A stretch of 64,000 nt of DNA from the NCBI RefSeq assembly GCF_000981805.1, contig NZ_CP011132.1, forward strand, positions 3,782,001 to 3,846,000, given 5' to 3'. The notes beneath the pieces are model-generated. The model made no database searches. It saw only the letters and a program-made list of their open reading frames with translations, and was not told where the DNA came from. The translations under genes were made by a program, and so were the position numbers. This DNA is from Citrobacter amalonaticus Y19 (GTDB lineage: Bacteria; Pseudomonadota; Gammaproteobacteria; Enterobacterales; Enterobacteriaceae). Positions 8,747 to 18,700 of this stretch are shown piece after piece (the stretch's first letter is position 1; each line of letters starts with the position of its first letter).

Positions 8747-11437
8747 TTATGCGATGGTACGCTGAATCTCGATGATCTCGAACACTTCGATCATATCGCC
8801 AACGCGAACGTCGTTGTAGTTCTTCACGCCGATACCACATTCCATACCGTTACGGACTTCGTTAACGTCATCTTTGAAGCGGCGCAGAGATTCCAGCTCG
8901 CCTTCGTAGATAACCACGTTGTCACGCAGTACGCGGATTGGGTTGTGACGCTTGATCGTCCCTTCGGTAACCATACAGCCCGCGATGGCACCAAATTTCG
9001 GCGATTTGAACACATCACGAACTTCAGCCAGACCGATGATCTGCTGTTTCAGTTCCGGAGACAGCATACCGCTCATCGCCGCTTTCACTTCGTCGATCAG
9101 GTTATAGATGACGGAGTAGTAGCGCAGATCCAGGCTTTCAGATTCAATCACTTTACGTGCAGAGGCATCCGCACGAACGTTGAAGCCAACCAGAATCGCG
9201 TTGGACGCCGCGGCCAGGGTCGCGTCGGTTTCGGTGATACCACCGACACCAGAACCGATGATCTTCACTTTCACTTCGTCAGTAGACAGTTTCAGTAAGG
9301 AGTCGGAGATCGCTTCCACAGAACCCTGAACGTCGGCCTTCAGCACGATGTTCACTTCGTGAACTTCGCCTTCGGTCATGTTGGCGAACATGTTCTCGAG
9401 CTTAGATTTCTGCTGACGAGCCAGTTTCACTTCACGGAATTTGCCCTGACGATACAGCGCAACTTCACGCGCTTTCTTCTCGTCACGTACGACAGTCACT
9501 TCGTCACCGGCAGCCGGAACACCGGACAGACCCAGGATTTCCACCGGAATGGACGGACCCGCTTCCAGCACTTCCTGACCCAGTTCGTTACGCATCGCAC
9601 GAACGCGACCGTATTCGAAGCCACACAGTACGATGTCGCCTTTGTGCAGCGTACCTTCACGCACCAGTACGGTAGCAACCGGACCACGACCTTTATCCAG
9701 GAAGGATTCGATAACCGCACCGCTTGCCATCCCTTTACGGACCGCTTTCAGTTCCAGAACTTCGGCTTGCAGCAGGATCGCATCCAGCAGTTCGTCGATA
9801 CCAGTACCTGCTTTTGCAGACACGTGTACGAACTGGCTTTCACCGCCCCACTCTTCCGGCAGGATGCCGTACTGGGACAGTTCGTTTTTAACGCGATCCG
9901 GATCGGCTTCCGGCTTATCGATTTTGTTCACCGCAACCACAACCGGCACACCCGCCGCTTTCGCGTGCTGGATAGCTTCGATGGTCTGCGGCATCACGCC
10001 GTCGTCTGCAGCCACAACCAGAACCACGATATCCGTGGCCTGCGCACCACGAGCACGCATGGAGGTGAACGCGGCGTGACCCGGGGTGTCAAGGAAGGTG
10101 ATCATACCGTTGTCGGTTTCAACGTGGTAAGCACCGATGTGCTGGGTAATGCCACCCGCTTCGCCAGAGGCCACTTTCGTTGAACGAATGTAGTCCAGCA
10201 GAGAGGTTTTACCGTGGTCAACGTGACCCATGATGGTCACAACTGGCGCACGCGGTTCAGCCGCAGCACCCGTATCACGGTCGCTCATTACCGCTTCTTC
10301 CAGCTCGTTCTCACGACGCAGGATAACTTTGTGGCCCATCTCTTCGGCAACCAGCTGTGCGGTTTCCTGGTCGATCACCTGGTTGATGGTCGCCATTGCG
10401 CCCAGCTTCATCATCGCTTTGATGACCTGAGAGCCTTTAACCGCCATCTTGTTCGCCAGATCGCCAACGGTGATGGTTTCGCCAATCACAACGTCACGGT
10501 TAACCGCCTGCGCTGGCTTCTGGAAGCCCTGTTGCAGTGCGGAACCTTTACGCTGTTTGCCGCCTTTACCACCGCGAACCGCGGCACGCGCTTCTTCACG
10601 GTCAGCTTTGGATTCAGCGTGTTTGTTGCCTTTCTTCGCCGGACGCGCCGCTTTCGTGCTGCGGCCACGGCCACGACCGCCTTCCACTTCACGATCGTTT
10701 TCGTCTTCGGCCTGGCGAGCATGCTGAGAAGTGGTGACGTGATAATCGCTCTTATCTTCTTCCACTTTTTCCTGCTCGGCCCACACGCCTGCGTTCTCTT
10801 CCGCCATACGGCGAGCTTCTTCCGCAACGCGGCGCGCTTCTTCTTCAAGCTTGCGACGTGCTTCTTCTTCCGCTTTACGCTTCAGCTCTGCAGCTTCATT
10901 CTCACGGCGGGCTTTCTCGGCCTGGGCGGTTTTGGTCATATCGTCAGTCTGTTGATTGCTCACTTTGTCTTTTTCCGCAGCTTCACGTTTCGCTTTATCA
11001 GCGGCGTCACGCTTAGCTTGTTCTGCGGCCTCACGGTCAGCTTTTTGTTGCGCCTCGCGTTTGGCCATTTCTTCTGCCTCACGACGGGCTTGCTCTTCCG
11101 CTTCACGCTGCGCTTGCTCTTCCGCAGCAAGGCGTTCGGCCTCTTGCGGATCACGTTTCACAAAGGTGCGCTTCTTGCGGACTTCGATTTGTACCGATTT
11201 GCTTTTTCCACCGGTACCTGGAATGTTCAGGGTGCTACGCGTTTTACGCTGCAGCGTAAGCTTATCCGGGCCAGAACCATTTTCACGGTTCAGGTGCGCC
11301 AGTAAAGTCTGTTTTTCTTGTGCGGACACAGAGTCATCAGCAGACTTCGGGATACCGGCATCAGCAAATTGCTGTACCAGGCGATCCACGGAGGTCTGTA
11401 TCTCTGCGGCCAGCGCTTTTACGGTTACATCTGTCAT
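8747..11437 (-). CDS. infB: translation initiation factor IF-2
   Basis: An 896-residue GTPase (E. coli: 890) that brings fMet-tRNA to the 30S subunit and promotes subunit joining. Order: N-terminal IF2N domain, a long charged helical linker with repeated AEEQARREAEE-like units (about 105-225), a second IF2N domain, the G domain with GHVDHGKT, DTPGH and NKID, then beta-barrel domains and the fMet-tRNA-binding C-terminus. In E. coli, internal starts at Val158 and Met165 give shorter isoforms. The matching codons are kept here (VSNQQTDDM). Length differences from E. coli lie in the linker. Confidence 0.97.
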   Translation of the reverse strand: MTDVTVKALAAEIQTSVDRLVQQFADAGIPKSADDSVSAQEKQTLLAHLNRENGSGPDKLTLQRKTRSTLNIPGTGGKSKSVQIEVRKKRTFVKRDPQEAERLAAEEQAQREAEEQARREAEEMAKREAQQKADREAAEQAKRDAADKAKREAAEKDKVSNQQTDDMTKTAQAEKARRENEAAELKRKAEEEARRKLEEEARRVAEEARRMAEENAGVWAEQEKVEEDKSDYHVTTSQHARQAEDENDREVEGGRGRGRSTKAARPAKKGNKHAESKADREEARAAVRGGKGGKQRKGSALQQGFQKPAQAVNRDVVIGETITVGDLANKMAVKGSQVIKAMMKLGAMATINQVIDQETAQLVAEEMGHKVILRRENELEEAVMSDRDTGAAAEPRAPVVTIMGHVDHGKTSLLDYIRSTKVASGEAGGITQHIGAYHVETDNGMITFLDTPGHAAFTSMRARGAQATDIVVLVVAADDGVMPQTIEAIQHAKAAGVPVVVAVNKIDKPEADPDRVKNELSQYGILPEEWGGESQFVHVSAKAGTGIDELLDAILLQAEVLELKAVRKGMASGAVIESFLDKGRGPVATVLVREGTLHKGDIVLCGFEYGRVRAMRNELGQEVLEAGPSIPVEILGLSGVPAAGDEVTVVRDEKKAREVALYRQGKFREVKLARQQKSKLENMFANMTEGEVHEVNIVLKADVQGSVEAISDSLLKLSTDEVKVKIIGSGVGGITETDATLAAASNAILVGFNVRADASARKVIESESLDLRYYSVIYNLIDEVKAAMSGMLSPELKQQIIGLAEVRDVFKSPKFGAIAGCMVTEGTIKRHNPIRVLRDNVVIYEGELESLRRFKDDVNEVRNGMECGIGVKNYNDVRVGDMIEVFEIIEIQRTIA

Positions 11438-11461
11438 GCTGTTCCTTCCTGCTACAGTTTA

Positions 11462-12949
11462 TTACGCTTCGTCGCCGAACCAGCAAATATTACGGGCAGC
11501 CATAATCAGCTCACCGGCTTTTTCGTCGGTCAACCCTTCGATATCAGCCAGATCATCAATGCCCTGTTCGGCGAGATCTTCCAGCGTACAAACACCACGG
11601 GCAGCCAGTTTGAAGGCCATATCGCGATCTAATCCTTCCAGATTCAGCAGATCGTCAGCCGGCTTGTTATCACCGAGGCTTTCTTCCTGGGCCAGTGCCA
11701 GAGTGGTCAGTGCGTTTTTAGCACGCTCGCGCAGTGCTTCAACGGTCGGCTCATCAAGGCCGTCGATTTCCAGCAGTTCTTTCATTGGCACGTAAGCCAA
11801 TTCTTCCAGGGTTGCGAACCCTTCTTCAACCAGAACTGTGGCGAACTCTTCATCAATATCGAGATATTTGGTGAAGGTATCGATCGCGGCATGTGCTTCA
11901 GCCTGATGTTTAGCCTGGAGGTCATCAACGGTCATCACGTTGAGTTCCCAGCCGCTTAATTGCGAAGCCAGGCGGACGTTCTGACCATTACGTCCAATTG
12001 CTTGCGCCAGGTTACCGGCTTCAACGGCGATATCCATGGTGTGTTTATCTTCATCCACCACGATAGACGCAACGTCAGCAGGCGCCATAGCGTTAATCAC
12101 GAACTGCGCCGGGTTATCATCCCACAGAACGATATCGATGCGCTCACCGCCCAGTTCGGTCGAGACCGCCTGAACGCGCGCGCCGCGCATACCGACACAC
12201 GCACCGACCGGGTCGATTCGTTTGTCGTTGGTTTTCACCGCAATTTTCGCGCGAGAACCCGGATCGCGAGCAGCGGCTTTAATTTCAATCACTTCTTCGC
12301 CAATTTCCGGCACTTCAATGCGGAACAGTTCGATCAGCATTTCCGGCTTGGAGCGGGTGACGAACAGTTGCGCGCCGCGTGCTTCCGGGCGAACGGAGTA
12401 GAGAACGCCACGGATACGGTCGCCAGGACGGAAGTTCTCACGCGGCAGCATATCTTCACGCAGGATCACGGCTTCAGCATTGCTGCCCAGATCCAAAGAG
12501 ATATTGTCGCGGTTCACTTTCTTCACCACGCCGGTGATGATTTCACCTTCGTGTTCACGGAACTGATCGACAACCATCGCGCGTTCAGCTTCACGAACCT
12601 TCTGCACGATAACCTGTTTTGCCGTCTGGGTCGTGATACGGTCAAAGGTCACAGATTCAATCTGATCTTCAACGTAATCGCCCAGGTTCAGGCTTTCATC
12701 TTCATAACGCGCAGCTTCCAGCGTGATTTCTTTCGTCGGCTGGGTCACTTCTTCAACGATCACCCAGCGGCGGAAAGTATCAAAATCACCGCTTTTACGA
12801 TCGATTTCTACGCGAACGTCAATCTCTTGTTCATATTTTTTCTTTGTCGCTGTAGCCAGCGCACTTTCCAGCGCTTCAAAAATTTTCTCGCGTGGCAGCG
12901 CCTTTTCATTGGATACGGCTTCAACAACAGCCAAAATTTCTTTGTTCAT
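11462..12949 (-). CDS. nusA: transcription termination/antitermination factor NusA
   Basis: A 495-residue RNA polymerase-associated factor controlling pausing, termination and antitermination, equal in length to E. coli NusA. Order: N-terminal RNAP-binding domain, S1 domain (GEIITGVVKKVNRDNISLDL), KH1 (RIDPVGACVGMRGARVQAV), KH2 (LAQAIGRNGQNVRLASQLSG) and two acidic repeats at the C-terminus (LLNLEGLDRDMAFKLAARGV). It lies between rimP (27 bases upstream) and infB (24 bases downstream) in one operon. Confidence 0.97.
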   Translation of the reverse strand: MNKEILAVVEAVSNEKALPREKIFEALESALATATKKKYEQEIDVRVEIDRKSGDFDTFRRWVIVEEVTQPTKEITLEAARYEDESLNLGDYVEDQIESVTFDRITTQTAKQVIVQKVREAERAMVVDQFREHEGEIITGVVKKVNRDNISLDLGSNAEAVILREDMLPRENFRPGDRIRGVLYSVRPEARGAQLFVTRSKPEMLIELFRIEVPEIGEEVIEIKAAARDPGSRAKIAVKTNDKRIDPVGACVGMRGARVQAVSTELGGERIDIVLWDDNPAQFVINAMAPADVASIVVDEDKHTMDIAVEAGNLAQAIGRNGQNVRLASQLSGWELNVMTVDDLQAKHQAEAHAAIDTFTKYLDIDEEFATVLVEEGFATLEELAYVPMKELLEIDGLDEPTVEALRERAKNALTTLALAQEESLGDNKPADDLLNLEGLDRDMAFKLAARGVCTLEDLAEQGIDDLADIEGLTDEKAGELIMAARNICWFGDEA

Positions 12950-12976
12950 CGCGGGCTTTTCACCTCATCCAGACTG

Positions 12977-13429
12977 TTAAAAGTGGGGAACCAGGTTCGC
13001 CTTCTGGATATTACTCAGCGCGAACACTTCATCTTTTCCTTCGACTGTGACAGTGATCATTTCACCGTCTACCGCTTTGATAACGCCCTGCCATTTACGA
13101 CGGTTCTGTACCGCCATGCGGAGTACCAGCGAAACTTCTTCACCCAGGAAACGCACATAGTGTTCAGCAGTGAACATTGGGCGGTCGAGACCCGGTGAGG
13201 AGACTTCCAGGTTGTAAGCCACAGTAATAGGATCTTCGACGTCCAGTACTGCGCTCACCTGATGGCTCACATCAGCACAATCATCAACATTGATGCCATC
13301 TTCACTATCAATATAGATGCGCAGTGTGGATGTGCGACCGCGAATAAATTCGATGCCGACCAGTTCATAACCTAAGGCTTCAACTGGTGCTGTAATCATC
13401 TCTGTTAATTTTTGCTCTAATGTGGACAA
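12977..13429 (-). CDS. rimP: ribosome maturation factor RimP
   Basis: A 150-residue 30S maturation factor, first gene after tRNA metY. The chosen TTG start gives the N-terminus STLEQKLTEMI, as in E. coli. It is preceded by a G-rich Shine-Dalgarno (GGGGGTGGG). In-frame GTG (13435) and TTG (13441) codons sit within that ribosome-binding sequence and are less likely. The rest (IEFIRGRTSTLRIYIDSEDG and SSPGLDRPMF) matches the family. It is co-transcribed with nusA and infB. Confidence 0.93.
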   Translation of the reverse strand: MSTLEQKLTEMITAPVEALGYELVGIEFIRGRTSTLRIYIDSEDGINVDDCADVSHQVSAVLDVEDPITVAYNLEVSSPGLDRPMFTAEHYVRFLGEEVSLVLRMAVQNRRKWQGVIKAVDGEMITVTVEGKDEVFALSNIQKANLVPHF

Positions 13430-13446
13430 GCCCACCCCCAAGACAT

Positions 13447-13470
13447 AAAAAAAGGGCCTAAAGCCCAGTT
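13447..13470 (-). terminator. hairpin 2 between metY and rimP
   Basis: On the minus strand GGGCTTTAGGCCC is followed by seven T, just before the rimP start. With the upstream hairpin it forms a tandem pair that should end most metY transcripts and let part continue into rimP-nusA. This interval also corresponds to the known gamma-proteobacterial rimP leader motif; its fold was not checked. Confidence 0.65.
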
Positions 13471-13487
13471 ATTCTGTAGTCAGATAA

Positions 13488-13514
13488 CAAAAAACCCCGA
13501 TAAATCGGGGCTTT
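13488..13514 (-). terminator. hairpin 1 downstream of tRNA metY
   Basis: On the minus strand AGCCCCGA / TCGGGGTT with a short AT loop is followed by TTTTTTG. It is the first of two tandem terminator-like hairpins between metY and rimP. Confidence 0.75.
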
Positions 13515-13637
13515 AGATAACTGAACCCTATAACCGCAACTGCGGTCTGGAGAACCTTCCGAAAGAATTTTTTTCAAATCCAGCTACGAAGGCCATAGTC
13601 TTCACTAGTATATTTGAAAAAGAACTCTAAGGGAAAG

Positions 13638-13714
<77 letters not shown>

Positions 13715-13729
13715 CCTGAAACGTGGCAA

Positions 13730-13758
13730 ATTTTACTCGTTTTGGGTAAAAGATGCAA
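13730..13758 (-). promoter_or_regulatory. proximal metY operon promoter
   Basis: On the minus strand TTGCAT (-35) and TAAAAT (-10) have a 17-base spacer. Initiation would fall roughly 7-9 bases before the tRNA 5' end, as expected for a tRNA promoter. Confidence 0.75.
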
Positions 13759-13771
13759 ATACTGTTGGGAT

Positions 13772-13790
13772 TTGGTACCGAGGACGGGAC
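13772..13790 (-). repeat. 19-bp copy of the leuU tRNA 3' end
   Basis: These 19 bases are identical, in the same orientation, to 33600-33618, which is the 3' end of tRNA leuU including CCA. The copy sits between the two metY promoters with no tRNA body attached. It may be a vestige of tRNA duplication or an attachment-site-like scar. No integrase was found in the interval between the copies. Confidence 0.75.
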
Positions 13791-13804
13791 GTAAAATCTG
13801 CGCG

Positions 13805-13834
13805 CATTATATTGATTAACCCCCCATTGTGTCA
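13805..13834 (-). promoter_or_regulatory. distal metY operon promoter (consensus -35/-10)
   Basis: On the minus strand a perfect TTGACA and a perfect TATAAT are separated by 18 bases containing a run of six G. Transcription would start near 13798 and read through the leuU-like fragment into metY. Confidence 0.75.
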
Positions 13835-13926
13835 ACCTTGTTAACGACATAACCTGAGATGGCGTCGTCAGCGTTATTTGTGGAAAAAAACACGAAACTC
13901 TTCCTGTCTCCGTAAAAAGATGATTA

Positions 13927-13965
13927 AATGAAAACTCATTTATTTTGCATAAACATGCACTGAGA
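13927..13965 (+). promoter_or_regulatory. candidate ArgR (ARG) boxes of argG
   Basis: One AT-rich 18-bp imperfect palindrome with TGAA and ATTTA half-sites lies at 13927-13944. A weaker one follows three bases later, about 50 bases before the argG start. Paired ARG boxes 3 bp apart are the usual ArgR hexamer site, and argG is arginine-repressed in E. coli. The match is partial. Confidence 0.4.
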
Positions 13966-14012
13966 GCAGAAAGCCGATCTCACCATCAGTCTATCAAGCA
14001 GGGTTTTATTTT

Positions 14013-15356
14013 ATGACGACGATTCTCAAGCATCTCCCGGTAGGTCAACGTATTGGTATCGCTTTTTCCGGCGGCCTGGACACCAGCGCGGCACTGCTGT
14101 GGATGCGACAAAAAGGGGCTGTACCATATGCATATACTGCGAACCTGGGTCAGCCAGACGAGGAGGACTATGATGAGATCCCTCGTCGTGCAATGGAATA
14201 CGGTGCAGAGAACGCTCGCCTGATCGACTGCCGTAAACAACTGGTTGCTGAAGGTATCGCCGCGATTCAGTGCGGTGCATTCCATAACACCACCGGCGGG
14301 CTCACCTATTTCAATACGACGCCGCTGGGTCGTGCAGTCACCGGCACCATGCTGGTTGCGGCAATGAAAGAAGACGGCGTCAATATCTGGGGCGACGGCA
14401 GCACCTATAAAGGAAACGATATCGAGCGTTTCTATCGCTATGGCCTGCTGACCAACGCCGAATTGCAGATTTACAAACCATGGCTGGATACCGACTTCAT
14501 CGATGAACTGGGCGGTCGCCATGAGATGTCCGAGTTTATGATAGCCTGCGGATTCGACTACAAAATGTCCGTCGAAAAAGCCTACTCCACGGACTCCAAC
14601 ATGCTCGGCGCGACGCACGAAGCCAAAGACCTCGAGTTCCTGAACTCCAGCGTTAAGATAGTCAACCCGATCATGGGCGTGAAGTTCTGGGATGAGAACG
14701 TGAAGATCGCGGCGGAAGAAGTCACCGTGCGTTTCGAACAGGGCCACCCGGTCGCGCTGAACGGTAAAACTTTCAGTGACGATGTGGACATGATGCTGGA
14801 AGCGAACCGTATCGGCGGACGTCATGGTCTGGGAATGAGTGACCAGATTGAAAACCGTATTATTGAAGCCAAAAGCCGTGGCATTTACGAAGCCCCGGGT
14901 ATGGCGCTGCTGCATATCGCCTACGAGCGTCTGCTGACCGGCATTCACAACGAAGATACCATCGAGCAGTATCACGCCCATGGTCGTCAACTGGGCCGCC
15001 TGCTGTATCAGGGTCGTTGGTTCGACTCTCAGGCGCTGATGCTGCGTGATGGTCTGCAGCGTTGGGTCGCCAGCCAGATTACTGGTGAAGTGACGCTGGA
15101 ACTGCGTCGCGGCAATGACTACTCGATCCTGAATACCGTGTCCGACAACCTGACCTACAAGCCAGAGCGTCTGACCATGGAAAAAGGCGACTCCGTGTTC
15201 TCACCAGACGATCGTATTGGGCAACTGACCATGCGTAACCTGGATATCACCGATACCCGCGAGAAGCTGTTTGGTTATGCACAGTCCGGCCTGCTTTCCG
15301 CCTCTTCGACAACAGGTTTGCCTCAGGTTGAAAACCTGGAAAACAAAGCGAAGTAA
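14013..15356 (+). CDS. argG: argininosuccinate synthase
   Basis: A 447-residue cytosolic enzyme that condenses citrulline and aspartate with ATP to form argininosuccinate, the penultimate step of arginine synthesis. The N-terminal ATP-binding motif AFSGGLDTSAALLWM is clear. The length is that of the longer E. coli-type enzyme. It stands alone, divergent from metY, with candidate ARG boxes upstream and a terminator 20 bases downstream. It is the last core gene before the accessory block. Confidence 0.97.
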   Translation: MTTILKHLPVGQRIGIAFSGGLDTSAALLWMRQKGAVPYAYTANLGQPDEEDYDEIPRRAMEYGAENARLIDCRKQLVAEGIAAIQCGAFHNTTGGLTYFNTTPLGRAVTGTMLVAAMKEDGVNIWGDGSTYKGNDIERFYRYGLLTNAELQIYKPWLDTDFIDELGGRHEMSEFMIACGFDYKMSVEKAYSTDSNMLGATHEAKDLEFLNSSVKIVNPIMGVKFWDENVKIAAEEVTVRFEQGHPVALNGKTFSDDVDMMLEANRIGGRHGLGMSDQIENRIIEAKSRGIYEAPGMALLHIAYERLLTGIHNEDTIEQYHAHGRQLGRLLYQGRWFDSQALMLRDGLQRWVASQITGEVTLELRRGNDYSILNTVSDNLTYKPERLTMEKGDSVFSPDDRIGQLTMRNLDITDTREKLFGYAQSGLLSASSTTGLPQVENLENKAK

Positions 15357-15372
15357 CAGATTGAAAATCTGA

Positions 15373-15398
15373 AAAAGGCCGCGAAAGCGGCCTTTTTT
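15373..15398 (+). terminator. terminator of argG
   Basis: The stem AAGGCCGC / GCGGCCTT with a 4-base loop is followed by six T, about 17 bases after the argG stop. Confidence 0.9.
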
Positions 15399-15741
15399 AT
15401 GGGGCATGGTAAAAAAGTGTCATGTGTCATTCCATTTTGATGGTATTTCACTGGAATTACACAAAATGCCTGATACGCCTGAATTTATAGAACAAAAAGC
15501 ATATCCTGGATTTTAATAAAACCACATTTTACTATTTTTGACGAAATGAAATACAGGTGATTTGTCATATATTCAGATTGTATTATTTCATACTCGTATT
15601 TTCATTCAGGACCAATTTTCGGATTAGTATATTTGCGCTGAATAAAACATTCCCGATACTATATTCATCAGTGATAAGAATTAAAATAATTTGGTAATTA
15701 TCCTGGTCAATTGTTAATTAAAATGCAAAAGGATGTTGCTC
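15399..15741. other. AT-rich intergenic region upstream of the autotransporter
   Basis: About 340 bases of clearly AT-rich DNA with no convincing reading frame on either strand. It must hold the autotransporter promoter, but no -35/-10 pair stands out. Its composition, lower in G+C than the argG side, is typical of H-NS-bound accessory DNA. Confidence 0.6.
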
Positions 15742-18700
15742 ATGTACAAATTTGATGAAAAGAATGGTCTAAGAATAAAATTTCTGACTATAACGATCAT
15801 GCTGGCAATAGCGCCGTGGAAGGCAGTTGCGGTCAACAATGGTACCGTTATGGCAGGAGTTAACCAACTAATAACCTTAACTCCAGGAGGACAATATACT
15901 AATACCGGCGCCCCCATCGTTCTGGACGCCTACAATACGGGGGGGAAAATTAGCGGTGACAACGTGGATGTTTATGCCGACCGGACTATTTATGGTGCTA
16001 CATATACTCTTTTGAGAGCGTATCGCGGTGGGCAAATATGGCTGACGAACGCCAGAGCCAGCCTGACGTCTCCCCCACAAGTCGGTTCCTATCACGATCG
16101 GCTTTTCCTGGTTCAGGATGCCGGATCAGTATTGAACATTGCCAATTCAACACTGTCTGGTTATGCCCGCCTCGGCGACATCAGCAATGGCGCATCTGCG
16201 ATTATCAGCAACACCACGGTCTCGACAGGACGCGGGGTGAATGTGACGGGCACAGGATCATACCTTAATATTACCAATGGTTCTGATATCACTATTCGCG
16301 GAGATAGTTACGGCTTACAGGATACAGGAATTACGGTGGAGGCCGGTGCCACACTGAATATTGAGAACAGCCGGATTACCGTTCTGGATAATGGGGATGA
16401 TGCAGGCTCATCATCGCCACCGAATCCAGCAGCCATTACCGTCACGAATACGCTTAACCCATCTGAGCTTGAAACCAGAGCCATCTTAAATAACCTCTCG
16501 ATTGAAACGAGAGGTTATCAGTCAAATGCTATTACTGTCACACACGGGAACGTCTCCGCAGCGATGGATAATCTTACAATTGTTACGCGTGGTCAGGGTT
16601 CAGACGGGCTCTATATCGATGATACCGCTAACGTTGCGTCCTCAATATCAAATTCTTCTATTGAGACGTTCGGTTACGCAAACGTGGGGATATTCGCCAT
16701 TGACAATACCGAGGTGACCCTAAATAACGTCAATATCACGACCCATGGATACCGGTCGACCGGTCTCATCGCGAAAGAGAGGGGGAGCAGTGATCCCCAG
16801 ACAGCGATCATGACCGCTTCAGACATCGACATTACCATGAGTGGCAGAGACAGCATCGGTGTGGAAAATGGTCAGTCCGAAATGTATCTGAACGACATTC
16901 GACTCACTCTCAGCGGCGATAACTCGACGGCCCTCACCGTAGGGTCCCTGGAACCTGATGGGATCGCCCATATTGATAACCTGACAGCTCAGGTTTCCGG
17001 GAATAACTCGACGGGTATGTTTCTCGGAGGAAGCCCGGATATCAGGTTCAACAATAGCAGCATAAACATGACAGGTAATAATAGTCATGGGCTAAAGGCC
17101 GGTTATCTGTCAATAGCCTCCAGTGGTGCTTTACCGATGGTTGACAGTCATATTGAAACCCGGGATGGCTACGCGCTGCAAACCATCAATGCCAATTTTA
17201 ATCTTGACTTGACCCGCTCGACGCTGACCGGGCGTAGCGGCGGTGAGACCGGTATCGCGGTCAGTGTCGAAGACAACGGCGCACACCAGTCCGGAGTGGT
17301 GAACGTCACTGCCAGCGATCATTCGCATATTTTCGGCGATGCGGTGTCGCAATCCGCGAATACGCAGGCGCTTAATATCGCGCTGAATGCATCATCAACC
17401 ATGACCGGGCGCATTGTTCGTGGACACAGTATGGCGCTGGACAATACCAGTCACTGGAATGTTACGGGTGATTCCGACACGGCTACCCTCAGTAATGCAG
17501 GTACAGTGGCATTTGCTGCGCCGGGGGAGAACAACGTCTTCAAAACCGTTACCGTCAGCAATTATCTCGGCGGTGGCACGCTAATCATGAATACCGCGCT
17601 GGGTGATGACAGCTCTGCAACGGACAAACTGGTGGTTACGGGTGATACTGCAGGGACAACCCGACTGTATGTCAATAACGTCCATGGGTCAGGCACCACA
17701 ACGGTAAACGGTATAGAAGTGATAAGTGTTGGCGGACAGTCCAATGGTCTGTTTACTCTTGGAAACCGCGCCCTGGCCGGAGCATATGAATATTTCCTGC
17801 ATCAGGATGCTGGCGACTGGTATCTGCGCTCGGCGTTGGTACCAGAGCCAGAAGTCCCCGCGGAGCCAGAAATACCAGTGGAACCGGAAGTCCCGGAGGA
17901 AGAAATACCGTCACCTGATCAACCAGACATTAACACGCCGGCTACGCCACAACGGCCGACACCTGAGCAAAAACCACAAATTTATCGCCCGGAAGCAGGG
18001 GCCTATCTTGCTAACATGACTGCGGCAAATCGTCTTTTCAGCCATAGTCTGAAAGATCGTGAAGGCCGGGCACAAGATTCCAGTATGTGGCTGCGGCAAC
18101 AGGCATTTCGTACTAAGTCACAAGATGGCAGCGGTCAGTTGCAGATGCGCGGCAACAGCTACGTCATTCAGGGTGGAGGTGAAGTGTGGAACAGACGATT
18201 CAGCGAACAGGACCGGCTTGGCGTGGGCATCATGGCGGGCTATGGCTACAGCAGCGGGAATACGCAATCCGCCAAAACACACTATGACGCGAAAAATAGC
18301 CTCCATGGCTACAGTGTTGGCACTTACGCGACCTGGTATCAGAATGCAGAGTCCGGCAATGGACTGTATGTCGACAGTTGGCTGCAATACAGCAGGTTCC
18401 GCGCATCGGTGAATGGTGAAGGACTGGAGAGTGAACATTATGACATCAGCGGCCTGAGCGGGTCACTGGAAAGTGGCTATCGTCAACCGCTGCATCAAAG
18501 CGAAAGTGGCTCACTTTTCATCACCCCGCAGGCACAGATAATCTGGAATGGAATTAAGGCCGATCGCCATCAGGAAGTGAACGGTACGCGGGTCGATGGA
18601 AGTACCAGTACTCAAACGCGTCTTGGTCTGAACCTGTCGTACGACAGGTTGAATACGCAAACCAAGGAACCGTTCACCATTTACGGTGAAGTCAACTGGC

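Noticed and set aside
10800..11150. Long plus-strand open frames opposite infB
   Set aside because: They are products of the biased codons of the charged IF2 linker; the infB frame explains the region fully.
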